Below are positions 1 to 8,432 of a stretch of DNA of 64,000 nt, piece after piece. The notes under the pieces are model-generated. The model worked only from the letters and a program-made list of their open reading frames with translations. It was not told where the DNA came from and did not search any database. The stretch comes from QZLE01 sp033852135 (GTDB taxonomy: Bacteria; Pseudomonadota; Gammaproteobacteria; QZLD01), in the NCBI GenBank assembly GCA_033852135.1, contig JAWSVB010000005.1, positions 124,001-188,000 on the forward strand, given 5' to 3'. A program made the position numbers and the translations under genes. Each line of letters opens with the position of its first letter. Position 1 is the first letter of the stretch.

Positions 1-1
1 A

Positions 2-787
2 GTTTATTTTGAAAAACCAAGAACAACAGTTGGTTGGAAAGGTTTTATCAATGATCCAGACCTAAACGATTCATTTAACATCAGTTCAGGTCTAGAAAAA
101 GCCAGAGAACTACTAGTTCACCTTGCCCATATGGACATACCAACGGCAACCGAAGCTCTTGATCCAATAACTCCTCAGTATATTGGAGACCTTATCGCAT
201 GGACAGCTATCGGCGCTAGAACTGCTGAATCTCAAACCCATAGAGAGATGTCTAGCGGACTATCTTCCCCTGTTGGTTTAAAAAATGGAACAGACGGTAG
301 TTTGACCGTTGCAATCAATGCCTTACAAGCTGTTTCAAGCCCACATAGTTTCTTAGGTATAGATCAAGATGGTAGGTGCGCAGTGATTCGCACCAAAGGT
401 AATAAATATGGCCATACCATCTTACGTGGTGGCACCAAGCCAAATTATGACAAAGCATCGATCATAAATTGCGAAAATGAGCTGGAAAAAGCAGGACTTC
501 GTAAAAAAATTATCATCGATTGCAGCCATGCAAATTCAAATAAAGACCCTGGACAGCAGCCCTTGGTACTTGATTATTGCACCAATCAAATCATAGATGG
601 CAACCAATCAATTGTTGGTGTTATGCTCGAAAGTAATCTGGAATGGGGCAATCAACCCTTGACTGAAAATATTTCTCAATTAAAGTACGGTGTCTCAATT
701 ACAGATGCCTGCATAGATTGGAAGGCAACTGAAGAGTGTCTGCGCAGGACAGCAGAAAGATTAACCGGAGTCTTAGATAAAAGATAA
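2..787 (+). CDS. 3-deoxy-7-phosphoheptulonate (DAHP) synthase, class I, 5' end missing
   Basis: This gene catalyses condensation of phosphoenolpyruvate and erythrose 4-phosphate, the first step of the shikimate pathway. The open frame enters from the window edge, so about 90 N-terminal residues are missing; 261 codons remain. Visible family motifs are YFEKPRTTVGWKG at the start, ITPQY, IGARTAESQTHRE, GLKNGTDGSL, HTILRGG and DCSHANSNKD. These residues carry the PEP, metal and substrate contacts of the AroF/AroG/AroH family. The wording of SQTHREM and DCSHANSNKD is nearer E. coli AroF than AroG or AroH. The feedback-inhibition region is largely in the missing part, so the isozyme is not decided here. 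The reading ends 100 bp before dksA. Confidence 0.93.
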   Translation, partial: VYFEKPRTTVGWKGFINDPDLNDSFNISSGLEKARELLVHLAHMDIPTATEALDPITPQYIGDLIAWTAIGARTAESQTHREMSSGLSSPVGLKNGTDGSLTVAINALQAVSSPHSFLGIDQDGRCAVIRTKGNKYGHTILRGGTKPNYDKASIINCENELEKAGLRKKIIIDCSHANSNKDPGQQPLVLDYCTNQIIDGNQSIVGVMLESNLEWGNQPLTENISQLKYGVSITDACIDWKATEECLRRTAERLTGVLDKR

Positions 788-887
788 ATCCAAGAACTTA
801 TTAACGGTTTTTTGATCAAAAAAAGGATAACATATTAGTTTCGGTACGAGAGCTTGAAACTAAAATACAAGCACGAAGGAGGTAAAC

Positions 888-1316
888 ATGCCTAGCAATA
901 GATTACCAATAAAAGGGATCGAGCCATACGAGCCTAAAGAAGGCGAAGAGTACATGAATGCTGAGCAATTAGAGCATTTCACTAAAATCTTAAAGGCCTG
1001 GAAAAAAGAGTTGCAAGAAGAGGTTGAGCGCACCGTAGATCACATGCGTGATGATGCAACCAACCATGCAGATCCTGCAGATCGCGCTTCTCAAGAAGAG
1101 GAGTTCTCTCTTGAACTACGCGCTAGGGATCGTGAACGCAAGTTGATCCGTAAAATTGAAAAAACATTAAATCTTATTCAGCAAGATGATTATGGATTTT
1201 GTGAAGCATGTGGAATTGAGATCGGTCTAAAAAGACTAGAAGCTCGCCCAACTGCAGATTTATGTATCGACTGCAAAGTATTAGCAGAGATCAAAGAGAA
1301 ACAGCAAGTAGCTTAA
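888..1316 (+). CDS. dksA: RNA polymerase-binding transcription factor DksA
   Basis: DksA enters the RNA polymerase secondary channel and, with ppGpp, reprogrammes transcription during the stringent response. The protein has 142 residues, close to the usual 140-150. The coiled-coil tip motif DPADRASQEEE holds the key Asp and Ala residues of the family. A C-terminal four-cysteine zinc finger is complete: CEAC, then 17 residues, then CIDC. The start is fixed by a strong Shine-Dalgarno, AAGGAGG at 876-882. The gene is monocistronic: it has its own leader and a good terminator immediately downstream. Confidence 0.97.
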   Translation: MPSNRLPIKGIEPYEPKEGEEYMNAEQLEHFTKILKAWKKELQEEVERTVDHMRDDATNHADPADRASQEEEFSLELRARDRERKLIRKIEKTLNLIQQDDYGFCEACGIEIGLKRLEARPTADLCIDCKVLAEIKEKQQVA

Positions 1317-1336
1317 TACTTGGTAAATCTCAAAAC

Positions 1337-1381
1337 AGCCGCACATCTCCTAGTGTAAGCTAAGTTAGTGCGGCTTTTTTA
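1337..1381 (+). terminator. Rho-independent terminator of dksA
   Basis: Arms AGCCGCAC (1337-1344) and GTGCGGCT (1368-1375) pair perfectly and are followed by a run of T. It lies 20 bp after the dksA stop and closes that unit. Confidence 0.85.
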
Positions 1382-1434
1382 TACCTGATAAATACTCACT
1401 TATTTTTTCCTAAAATCTTTGCCCTGTTAAGAGT

Positions 1435-1905
1435 ATGGCTATAAACAATAAGCAAATAAAAATCCTGCAGCTAATGGTTATAGTTAACACCATACTCTTC
1501 ATCTATGGGGTGTTTGCCCCAATGATAACCCTAAAAAAATTTATCCTATTTGAAAACACTTTTTCCATCATTTCAGGCATAACCACTCTACTGCAAGAAG
1601 GAAAGATATTCCTATTTCTAATCATAACCATCTTCAGCCTAATACTCCCCATAGCAAAGCTTGGGATCATCTTCCTAACTCTTAAGCAAAACAACAAAGC
1701 CAATCTAAAACGTTATCTGCACCTTATGCATCAATATGGAAAATGGTCGATGCTCGATGTATTTGTGGTGGGAATAATGGTGGTAGTGATAAAGATAAAA
1801 GGGATGGTCAATGTAGAGATACACTATGGATTTTATCTATTCACCAGTGCGGTATTAATGACAATGGTGCTAACTACGCTGGTTAGTAGGTTGGAAGAAA
1901 AATAA
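1435..1905 (+). CDS. PqiA-family integral membrane protein (single domain)
   Basis: This is a 156-residue protein with four predicted membrane helices (about residues 10-30, 55-80, 105-125 and 130-150). The segment GKWSMLDVFVVGI between the second and third helices is the signature of the paraquat-inducible protein A family. PqiA and its relatives work with MCE proteins such as PqiB in lipid traffic across the envelope. PqiA proper has two such domains; this gene has one and no pqiB neighbour, so its partner is not visible. I see no clear Shine-Dalgarno before the ATG. It converges on prfA, with a palindromic element between them. Confidence 0.8.
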   Translation: MAINNKQIKILQLMVIVNTILFIYGVFAPMITLKKFILFENTFSIISGITTLLQEGKIFLFLIITIFSLILPIAKLGIIFLTLKQNNKANLKRYLHLMHQYGKWSMLDVFVVGIMVVVIKIKGMVNVEIHYGFYLFTSAVLMTMVLTTLVSRLEEK

Positions 1906-1963
1906 GAATGTTTTCTTTTTAGTTACACAGAAATTTACTTTGATTAAAGTATAATCTGATGGT

Positions 1964-2064
1964 TATTTGCTTGAAGACAAGGCACAGCAAGGATTTGCAA
2001 GGGATTTGGCTTTAGCCAATGACCGAGCAAATCGCGAAGCTGTAACACAGTATTCAAGTAAATA
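1964..2064. repeat. ~100-bp imperfect palindrome between convergent genes
   Basis: The two halves read as imperfect inverted copies. The outer arms are TATTTGCTTGAA (1964-1975) and TTCAAGTAAATA (2053-2064); the middle has CACAGC and GCTGT blocks and GATTTGC facing GCAAATC; the tip is TTGGCT-TT-AGCCAA (2006-2019). It sits exactly between the convergent pqiA-like and prfA genes. It resembles intergenic palindromic repeats that occur in many copies in bacterial genomes and could act as a two-way terminator. I found no second copy in this window. Confidence 0.6.
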
Positions 2065-2075
2065 GACTCAAATTA

Positions 2076-3164
2076 TCAAAGGGATTCGTTTAGGGATGCC
2101 AACATATCCGCCTGGTGCTCACTCAACAGAGGATCAATCACTTGCCCTAACTCACCTTGCATAATTTCCGGTAACTTATACAAGGTCAGATTTACTCGAT
2201 GATCAGTAACTCGCCCCTGTGGATAGTTATAGGTCCGGATACGCTCAGATCTATCTCCACTTCCAACCTGCAAACGTCGAGCGCTTGACTGCTCCTCCGC
2301 CTGTTTTTCCTGCTCAATCACTAGCATTTTTGACTGCAATAATGACATAGCGCGCGCTTTATTCTTATGCTGTGAACGCTCATCTTGACACTCAACTACA
2401 ATTCCCGAAGGAAGGTGAGTAATACGGATAGCTGAATCAGTTTTATTTACGTGCTGACCACCAGCTCCAGAAGCCCTAAAAGTATCAATCTTAAGATCAG
2501 ATGGATTGATATCAATCCCCTCAACCTCATCAACCTCTGGCAGGATTGCAACAGTGCACGCAGAGGTGTGAATTCTACCCTGAGACTCCGTCTCAGGAAC
2601 ACGCTGTACTCGATGCGCACCTGATTCAAACTTCAGCTTTGAATACGCGCCCTCACCAACAATCTTCGCTACAATCTCTTTATAGCCACCGTGCTCACCA
2701 AGATTCTCACTGATAATCTCAACACGCCATCTTTGCTGCTCGGCATAACGAGAATACATACGGAATAGATCACCAGAGAAAATAGCAGCTTCATCGCCAC
2801 CGGTACCAGCTCTCACCTCAAGGAAAATATTTTTATCATCATTGGGATCACGCGGTAAAAGAAGAATCTGTAATTCACCAGCTAAACGCTCAATGCTATC
2901 CTTTGCAGTCGATAGCTCCTCTTGAGCCATCTCACGCATATCCGGATCACTATCCTTAAGCATCTCATTTGCAGAAGCAAGATCATCTTCAGCCCCTTGA
3001 TACTCTTCAAATGCCTGTACGATAGGCTCAAGTTGAGAATACTCTTTAGAAAAATCACGAAAACGATTTTGATCTGAAATAACATCCGGATCAGAAAGTA
3101 GCGCTGCTAATTCAGCATACCTTTCTGCCACCTGCTCAAGCTTACTTAAAATTGATTTATTCAC
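2076..3164 (-). CDS. prfA: Peptide chain release factor 1 (RF1)
   Basis: RF1 recognises UAA and UAG in the ribosomal A site and triggers hydrolysis of peptidyl-tRNA. The 362-residue length is typical. The catalytic GGQ sits in GAGGQHVNKTDSAIR, and the codon-recognition P-x-T motif is PET in RVPETESQGR, which marks RF1 rather than RF2 (SPF). The N-terminal part is the usual alpha-helical domain, with the start at MNKSIL. In many gammaproteobacteria prfA follows hemA; here no hemA is upstream, and a divergent TPR lipoprotein gene starts 155 bp away instead. The 3' end faces the palindrome at 1964-2064. Confidence 0.97.
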   Translation of the reverse strand: MNKSILSKLEQVAERYAELAALLSDPDVISDQNRFRDFSKEYSQLEPIVQAFEEYQGAEDDLASANEMLKDSDPDMREMAQEELSTAKDSIERLAGELQILLLPRDPNDDKNIFLEVRAGTGGDEAAIFSGDLFRMYSRYAEQQRWRVEIISENLGEHGGYKEIVAKIVGEGAYSKLKFESGAHRVQRVPETESQGRIHTSACTVAILPEVDEVEGIDINPSDLKIDTFRASGAGGQHVNKTDSAIRITHLPSGIVVECQDERSQHKNKARAMSLLQSKMLVIEQEKQAEEQSSARRLQVGSGDRSERIRTYNYPQGRVTDHRVNLTLYKLPEIMQGELGQVIDPLLSEHQADMLASLNESL

Positions 3165-3319
3165 GCATTAACCTTATTAAATTTGGCAAAATACAGTTTG
3201 GTGCAAATTATCCAGAATTTTTCCTGTTTATTCCAGTAGTTTAAATTGAATCGAGTATTTGACGAGGAATAATAGTCAAAAATGGTTTATTCTAATTATA
3301 AGAAATAAGGCTAAATAAC

Positions 3320-5068
3320 ATGAAACAAACTTTACTTGCATTTTTTATGGGGCTAACACTGCTAACCACTAGCTGTGCACAACTAGAAACAAAAAAAGAA
3401 AACCCAGTCGCTGAACAAAACCAGTATATAAGCACTCCTATCCCACATGAAGATCTTACACCAGAGATGCTTTACTACATCCTTAAAGCTGAGATCGCAC
3501 TCTACAACAGCAACTATGATGCGGCCCTGAATAGCTATAGCTGGGTAATTGAAAACACCGAAGATTATAGAGTTATTCGACGTGCAACCCGCATAGCACT
3601 TGGAGCCAAACACAACCTGCTGGCAATGAAATCAATTAACCGCTGGTTAGAAATTGATGCAAATAATCCAGAAGCAATTCAGCTGGCAGTTTTAGTTTCC
3701 ATACGTTTAGGCAAAACAGAAGAAGCACTAAAACATCTCGATAACTTATTAAAGCTGTCCACAACAAATAATAAAGATAACTTATTTAACATGCTCGCAA
3801 ACACCCTAAAAGGTGAGCCAGATCAAGCCCAAACAATAAAATCTCTACGCGAGCTTGCGCAAAAACACCAAAATAATGCACATATAATTATTACCTTGGC
3901 CGAATTAGAGCAAAAAAACCAACAGTATGAAGCAGCACAAAAAAACATCTCAAAAGCTCTAAAGATCAATCCGGATTGGCAGCGAGCACAGATTCTGCAA
4001 GCACAAAACTTATTTGCTTTAGGGCAATATGATGCGGCAATAAAGCAATTTAAAAGCATTATCACAACAGATCCAGATAACCCTCAACCCAGGATAGCCC
4101 TAGCCAGAGCATTGCTAAGCCTAAACGACATTGCAGCAGCTCTAGAGCAATTGAAAAAAATCATAGCGCTATCCCCCGATAACCACGAGATCATTCTCTA
4201 CACAATTCCGCTACTAATATCATCCGAACAGTACGATACAGCCGGAAAATACATCGACCAGCTATTAACTCAAGAGGTAGCAATTGATGCAGCTTTCTTC
4301 CACATGGGTGTATTAAAGCTTAATCAAAAGAAAACGGAACTAGCAAAACAATGGTTTACCAAAGTTAATCAGGGACAATATTTCTTCGAGGCTAAATTTA
4401 GATTAGCGCAAATCATATATCAGGAAGGAAATAACGCAGAAGCCCGCGCCATTCTTAAACAATTGCGCACGGACTATCCAGAGCAAACTGCACAAATACT
4501 GTTATTTGAAGCAGAACTACTTAAAAGTAGTGGTCAATTAGACCAAGCTATCCAGCTTATAAGTGAATCACTAAAGGACGATCCAAATAATATCCAGCTT
4601 CTCTACAACCGTGCCATGCTGGCTGCTGAAAAAAAATCATTACAAATGCTCGAGCAAGACTTGCGCAAAGTTATTGAACTTGAGCCAACCCACGCCCATG
4701 CCCTTAATGCGCTGGGTTATACACTAGCAGACGAAACAGATAGGTATACAGAAGCCAAACAGTTAATAGAAAAAGCCTATGCATTGCTTCCTAATGACTC
4801 CGCAATAATTGACAGCATGGGTTGGGTACTATTTAAACTTGGCGACTACGAAAACGCCAAAACCTATCTACTCCAAGCAATGAAAATCCGTAAAGACCCG
4901 GAAATAGCATCACACTTGGGGCAGCTTCTAATAGCTATGGGGAAAAAGAAAGAAGCAAAAGAATTTCTACTGCGCGTACTTGATCAATTTCCTGAAAATG
5001 AAATAATCACCAACATCCTTAACCAACTACAAGAACAACCCTCAAAAGAAAAACAACTGGAAAAATAG
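3320..5068 (+). CDS. TPR-repeat lipoprotein upstream of lolB
   Basis: This is a 582-residue exported protein. A lipoprotein signal peptide ends in a lipobox (LLTTSC, Cys about residue 19). The rest is almost entirely tetratricopeptide repeats, seen as recurring patterns such as NPDWQRAQILQAQNLFALGQY and EPTHAHALNALGYTLADET. TPR proteins of this type lie directly before lolB in Pseudomonas and relatives; their role is poorly defined but is presumed to be envelope assembly. The stop codon abuts the lolB ATG with no gap, which implies coupling. The promoter should lie in the 155-bp divergent spacer shared with prfA. Confidence 0.85.
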   Translation: MKQTLLAFFMGLTLLTTSCAQLETKKENPVAEQNQYISTPIPHEDLTPEMLYYILKAEIALYNSNYDAALNSYSWVIENTEDYRVIRRATRIALGAKHNLLAMKSINRWLEIDANNPEAIQLAVLVSIRLGKTEEALKHLDNLLKLSTTNNKDNLFNMLANTLKGEPDQAQTIKSLRELAQKHQNNAHIIITLAELEQKNQQYEAAQKNISKALKINPDWQRAQILQAQNLFALGQYDAAIKQFKSIITTDPDNPQPRIALARALLSLNDIAAALEQLKKIIALSPDNHEIILYTIPLLISSEQYDTAGKYIDQLLTQEVAIDAAFFHMGVLKLNQKKTELAKQWFTKVNQGQYFFEAKFRLAQIIYQEGNNAEARAILKQLRTDYPEQTAQILLFEAELLKSSGQLDQAIQLISESLKDDPNNIQLLYNRAMLAAEKKSLQMLEQDLRKVIELEPTHAHALNALGYTLADETDRYTEAKQLIEKAYALLPNDSAIIDSMGWVLFKLGDYENAKTYLLQAMKIRKDPEIASHLGQLLIAMGKKKEAKEFLLRVLDQFPENEIITNILNQLQEQPSKEKQLEK

Positions 5069-5701
5069 ATGCGTATTAAAATCCTGCTGCTGATAGTTAC
5101 TCTAGCTATCACGCTCTCTGGGTGCAGCACTGTACCTGAACCACGGCGCGACTCAAAAGAGATAGCCAAGCTTTTTGAAAAACGCAAAATCAAAGTCGAA
5201 AATATCAATAATTGGAATATCAATGCGCGAACTGGATTTTCAACTGCAGATGACAGCGGTTCTGTATCGATGTTTTGGAAGCAAAATGGCGAAGCCTATC
5301 AAATATCCTTAATCGCTCCGCTTGGCCAAGGGAGAATAGATCTTACCGGGGAAGGGGATAACGTAGTTTTAAACACCAGTAGTGGCAAAACACTATACGG
5401 AGAATCTGCAGAGCAGCTGATTTTACAAGCAACTGGGTTTATCGTTCCCGTTTCACAATTAAGATACTGGATAAAAGGTCTACCTGGCCCTGAATTGCAA
5501 TTAAATAATAGGCAAGCATCTAAAGCGCAAATTAAATACTATAACGATGGAACCATAGCTTCGATGCAGCAAGCAGAGTGGAATATAGAGTACTTAAACT
5601 ATGAAATACAAAATCAGACCCTTTTACCACAAAAGCTAAAAGCAACGAATAAAGATATAAAGATCAAAATAGTTATCAAAGAGTGGCTAATAAATGAGTG
5701 A
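5069..5701 (+). CDS. lolB: Outer-membrane lipoprotein receptor LolB
   Basis: LolB takes lipoproteins from the periplasmic carrier LolA and inserts them in the outer membrane. The 210-residue protein has a signal peptide with lipobox TLSGC (Cys about 19). The body shows the LolB pattern: NNWNINARTGFS, the strand pair SVSMFWKQ and YQISLIAPLGQGRIDLTG, and the PVSQLRYWIKGLPGP segment. It starts at the stop codon of the TPR lipoprotein gene and overlaps ispE by 8 bp, as expected for the conserved lolB-ispE pair. Confidence 0.93.
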   Translation: MRIKILLLIVTLAITLSGCSTVPEPRRDSKEIAKLFEKRKIKVENINNWNINARTGFSTADDSGSVSMFWKQNGEAYQISLIAPLGQGRIDLTGEGDNVVLNTSSGKTLYGESAEQLILQATGFIVPVSQLRYWIKGLPGPELQLNNRQASKAQIKYYNDGTIASMQQAEWNIEYLNYEIQNQTLLPQKLKATNKDIKIKIVIKEWLINE

Positions 5702-6572
5702 AAATATAAACCATGCTGAAAGTTTTTTTTCAGCTGACTGCTGGCCAGCCCCAGGAAAACTAAACCTATTTTTACATATAACCGGGCGCAGAGATGACGG
5801 CTACCACCTACTACAAACCATGTTTCAGTTTTTTGACTTTGGTGACTCCCTCTATTTTGATACAAATACTAGTGGAAAACTGAATCGACTTTCTGAAATT
5901 AAAGGTGTTCCCCAAGAACAAGATCTAATAATAAAAGCAGCCAAACTTCTACAACAAGCAAGCGGCTCTACCCAAGGTGTTGATATAAAAATCAGTAAAA
6001 AATTACCCATGGGGGGAGGCATCGGCGGAGGCAGTTCTGATGCAGCTACAACCCTTGTTGCGCTAAATCAGCTATGGAATATCAACATGAGCATGGCAGA
6101 ATTAGCAGAAATTGGAATAAAACTTGGCGCAGATGTTCCAATATTTATCCATGGAAAAGCTTCTTGGGCTGAAGGAATTGGTGAGAAAATCAGCTATTTA
6201 GATGTCTCTGAACCATACTATCTAATCATTAAACCAGATTGCTCAGTCCCAACTGCAGAAATTTTTTCACATCCGGGATTGACAAGAGACTCACAAAGGT
6301 TAAAAATAACCGCCTTTCGTAGGGGGCTAGGCAACGATTGTAAGGTCATTGTCCGCACTTTATACCCTCAAGTAGCAGAGGCTTTAGACTGGCTTTCAGC
6401 CTATCAAACAGCCGAGCTAACTGGGACCGGAGCCTGCATCTTCGCTGCTTTTGATTCAAAAGAGCAAGCACTAAAGATTGCAAATAAGGTACCTGCGAAA
6501 TGGGATGCAATAGTTGCCAGAGGAATGAATCTATCTCCTCTGAACCTAAAAAAAGCATCTCAACATAGTTAA
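5694..6572 (+). CDS. ispE: 4-diphosphocytidyl-2-C-methyl-D-erythritol kinase
   Basis: IspE phosphorylates CDP-methylerythritol in the non-mevalonate isoprenoid pathway. It is a GHMP kinase of 292 residues. The substrate end is seen in PAPGKLNLFLHITGRRDDGYH, the ATP-binding glycine loop in PMGGGIGGGSSDAA, and the C-terminal GHMP motif in TGTGACIFAAF. Two N-terminal residue runs precede the usual PAPGKLN start, so a slightly later start is possible, but the overlap with lolB favours this ATG. It is followed 4 bp later by tRNA-Gln. Confidence 0.96.
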   Translation: MSENINHAESFFSADCWPAPGKLNLFLHITGRRDDGYHLLQTMFQFFDFGDSLYFDTNTSGKLNRLSEIKGVPQEQDLIIKAAKLLQQASGSTQGVDIKISKKLPMGGGIGGGSSDAATTLVALNQLWNINMSMAELAEIGIKLGADVPIFIHGKASWAEGIGEKISYLDVSEPYYLIIKPDCSVPTAEIFSHPGLTRDSQRLKITAFRRGLGNDCKVIVRTLYPQVAEALDWLSAYQTAELTGTGACIFAAFDSKEQALKIANKVPAKWDAIVARGMNLSPLNLKKASQHS

Positions 6573-6576
6573 ATAC

Positions 6577-6651
6577 TGGGGCGTCGCCAAGCGGTAAGGC
6601 CCGGGGTTTTGATCCCCGTATGCGTAGGTTCGAATCCTGCCGCCCCAGCCA
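6577..6651 (+). tRNA. tRNA-Gln (anticodon TTG)
   Basis: A full cloverleaf of 75 nt. The acceptor arms TGGGGCG and CGCCCCA pair over 7 bp; the anticodon stem GGGG/CCCC encloses the TTTTGAT loop with TTG; the T arm has GGTTCGAATCC; and CCA is encoded at the 3' end. The position between ispE and prs is the usual gammaproteobacterial one. Confidence 0.97.
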
Positions 6652-6711
6652 TTTCTACAAGCTATGTATCAAAACAATTAACGATCCCATAACCAATGAA
6701 GTAACTTAAAA

Positions 6712-7686
6712 ATGCAGCCTACCTCAAACGTCACTGAAAACAGCGAAATGATGGTATTCTCTGGCAATGCCAATACAGAACTCGCAAAACAAATCGTAGA
6801 CCACCTTAACCTACCAATTGGCAAAGCCGTAGTTGGTAACTTCAGCGATGGCGAAGTGATGGTTGAGATAACAGAGCACGTTCGTGGCAGAGACGTATTT
6901 ATCGTCCAGCCAACTTGCGCACCAACCAATGATAACGTCATGGAATTATTGGTAATGGCTGATGCACTACGCCGCTCTTCAGCAGGAAGAATCACCGCTG
7001 TTATCCCTTATTTTGGTTATGCACGCCAAGATCGTAGATCACGCTCAGTTCGTGTTCCGATCTCTGCCAAGCTAGTTGCTGACATGATCGAAACAGCAGG
7101 TATTGACCGCGTTTTAACGGTTGACCTTCACGCCGACCAAATCCAGGGATTCTTTAATATCCCGGTTGATAACGTCTATGCATCTCCAATCTTCCTTGCT
7201 GATATGTGGAAACAAAAATACGACAACAAAATCGTAGTTTCCCCAGATGTTGGTGGTGTGGTACGTGCACGTGCGGTTGCAAAACTACTAGATGACACAG
7301 ACCTAGCAATCATTGACAAACGTAGACCAAAAGCTAATGTTGCTACCGTTATGAACATCATCGGTGATGTAACCGATAAAACCTGTATCCTAGTTGATGA
7401 CATGGTTGATACTGCAGGAACACTGTGTGAAGCAGCAAGAGCACTTAAAGAGTTCGGCGCAGCACAAGTATTTGCCTATATCACACACCCTGTATTATCT
7501 GGCCCAGCTGTAGAGAGAATAACTAACTCTGAACTGGATCAACTTATAGTGTCTGACACCATTCCTCTGACTGAAGCAGGTGCAGCCTGCGATAAGATCA
7601 GAGTGCTATCCGTAGCAGAAACACTAGCAGAAACAATTCGCAGAATTCATCTTGAAGAATCTGTTAGCTCCATGTTTATGGACTAA
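6712..7686 (+). CDS. prs: Ribose-phosphate pyrophosphokinase (PRPP synthetase)
   Basis: Prs transfers pyrophosphate from ATP to ribose 5-phosphate and makes PRPP for nucleotide, histidine and tryptophan synthesis. Motifs visible are FSDGEVMVEI, CAPTNDNVMELL, IPYFGYARQDRR (ATP/substrate loop), VDLHADQIQGFF and the PRPP-binding loop CILVDDMVDTAGTL. At 324 residues it is about 10 longer than the E. coli enzyme at the N terminus. The homologous region begins at MMVFSGNAN, so translation may start at one of the two adjacent ATG codons 36-39 bp downstream. No strong ribosome site distinguishes them. Confidence 0.95.
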   Translation: MQPTSNVTENSEMMVFSGNANTELAKQIVDHLNLPIGKAVVGNFSDGEVMVEITEHVRGRDVFIVQPTCAPTNDNVMELLVMADALRRSSAGRITAVIPYFGYARQDRRSRSVRVPISAKLVADMIETAGIDRVLTVDLHADQIQGFFNIPVDNVYASPIFLADMWKQKYDNKIVVSPDVGGVVRARAVAKLLDDTDLAIIDKRRPKANVATVMNIIGDVTDKTCILVDDMVDTAGTLCEAARALKEFGAAQVFAYITHPVLSGPAVERITNSELDQLIVSDTIPLTEAGAACDKIRVLSVAETLAETIRRIHLEESVSSMFMD

Positions 7687-7690
7687 CACA

Positions 7691-7746
7691 GAGCATTTAT
7701 TTTTTAATGCTCAAATAAGCACCCCATTTGGTCGCGAATGGGGTTT
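7691..7746 (+). terminator. Two hairpins between prs and rplY
   Basis: The first hairpin is GAGCATT (7691-7697) with AATGCTC (7706-7712). The second is ACCCCATT (7721-7728) with AATGGGGT (7737-7744), followed by only three T. A tandem copy of AAGCGCAAC follows. The second hairpin may be a weak terminator or part of an rplY leader. Confidence 0.5.
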
Positions 7747-7804
7747 AAGCGCAACAAGCGCAACAAACTTTTAAGCAATTAGCTTAATAAAACAGGAGAA
7801 CGCT

Positions 7805-8413
7805 ATGGAACTGACCCTAGCAGTAGAACTTCGTGCAGACAAGGGGAAAGGTGCGAGCCGCCGCCTACGTCACGCAGGAAAAATTCCAGCAATCATTTAC
7901 GGTGCTGACAAAGAACCAGTATCTATTCAGATTGTACAAAGCACAATCACCAACATGGCTGATAAAGAAGAGTTTTATGCTCACATCATCTCTCTTGATT
8001 TTGGTGACAAAATCGAAAAAGTTGTGGTGAAAGATCTTCAGCGTCACCCATACAAGCCTCAAGTTGATCACGCTGACTTCTTGCGTATCGATGAAAATAA
8101 AAAGCTAAAAGCTAACATCCCTCTTCACGTTATCGGTGGCGATGTTGCTCCTGGTATCAAGAAAGGTGGCCTATTAGCTCATGATCTTGTAGAAGTTGAA
8201 ATCAGCTGCCTACCAAAAGATCTACCTGAGTTCATCGAAGTTGATGTTTCAGCTTTAGAGATTGGCGATAGCATACATATGTCAGACCTTAAACTTCCAT
8301 CTGGCGCTGAGCTAACTGAGATCGCTAAAGGTCATGATAACACTGTTGCACACATCGGCCGCGTTCGTGGCGGTGCTGATGAAGCAGAAACTGAAGGCGA
8401 AGCTGAAGAGTAA
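7805..8413 (+). CDS. rplY: 50S ribosomal protein bL25, long (Ctc/TL5) form
   Basis: This protein binds 5S rRNA in the large ribosomal subunit. The N-terminal half has the bL25 pattern (LRADKGKGASRRLRHAGKIP, VVVKDLQRHPYKPQVDHADF). A second beta domain (from about residue 95, VIGGDVAPGIKKGGLL to MSDLKLPSGAELT) makes it the 202-residue Ctc/TL5 form rather than the 94-residue E. coli form. The tail is acidic (ADEAETEGEAEE). The start has an AGGAG ribosome site 8 bp upstream. pth follows after 19 bp. Confidence 0.95.
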   Translation: MELTLAVELRADKGKGASRRLRHAGKIPAIIYGADKEPVSIQIVQSTITNMADKEEFYAHIISLDFGDKIEKVVVKDLQRHPYKPQVDHADFLRIDENKKLKANIPLHVIGGDVAPGIKKGGLLAHDLVEVEISCLPKDLPEFIEVDVSALEIGDSIHMSDLKLPSGAELTEIAKGHDNTVAHIGRVRGGADEAETEGEAEE

Positions 8414-8432
8414 TCTTCAGTAGCTTATTGGT

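Noticed and set aside
2076..3164. RF2 with programmed frameshift
   Set aside because: The tripeptide is PET (RF1 class) and the frame is continuous with no TGA bypass.
7747..7764. Tandem AAGCGCAAC duplication before rplY as a regulatory repeat
   Set aside because: Only two copies of 9 bp; too little to support a function.
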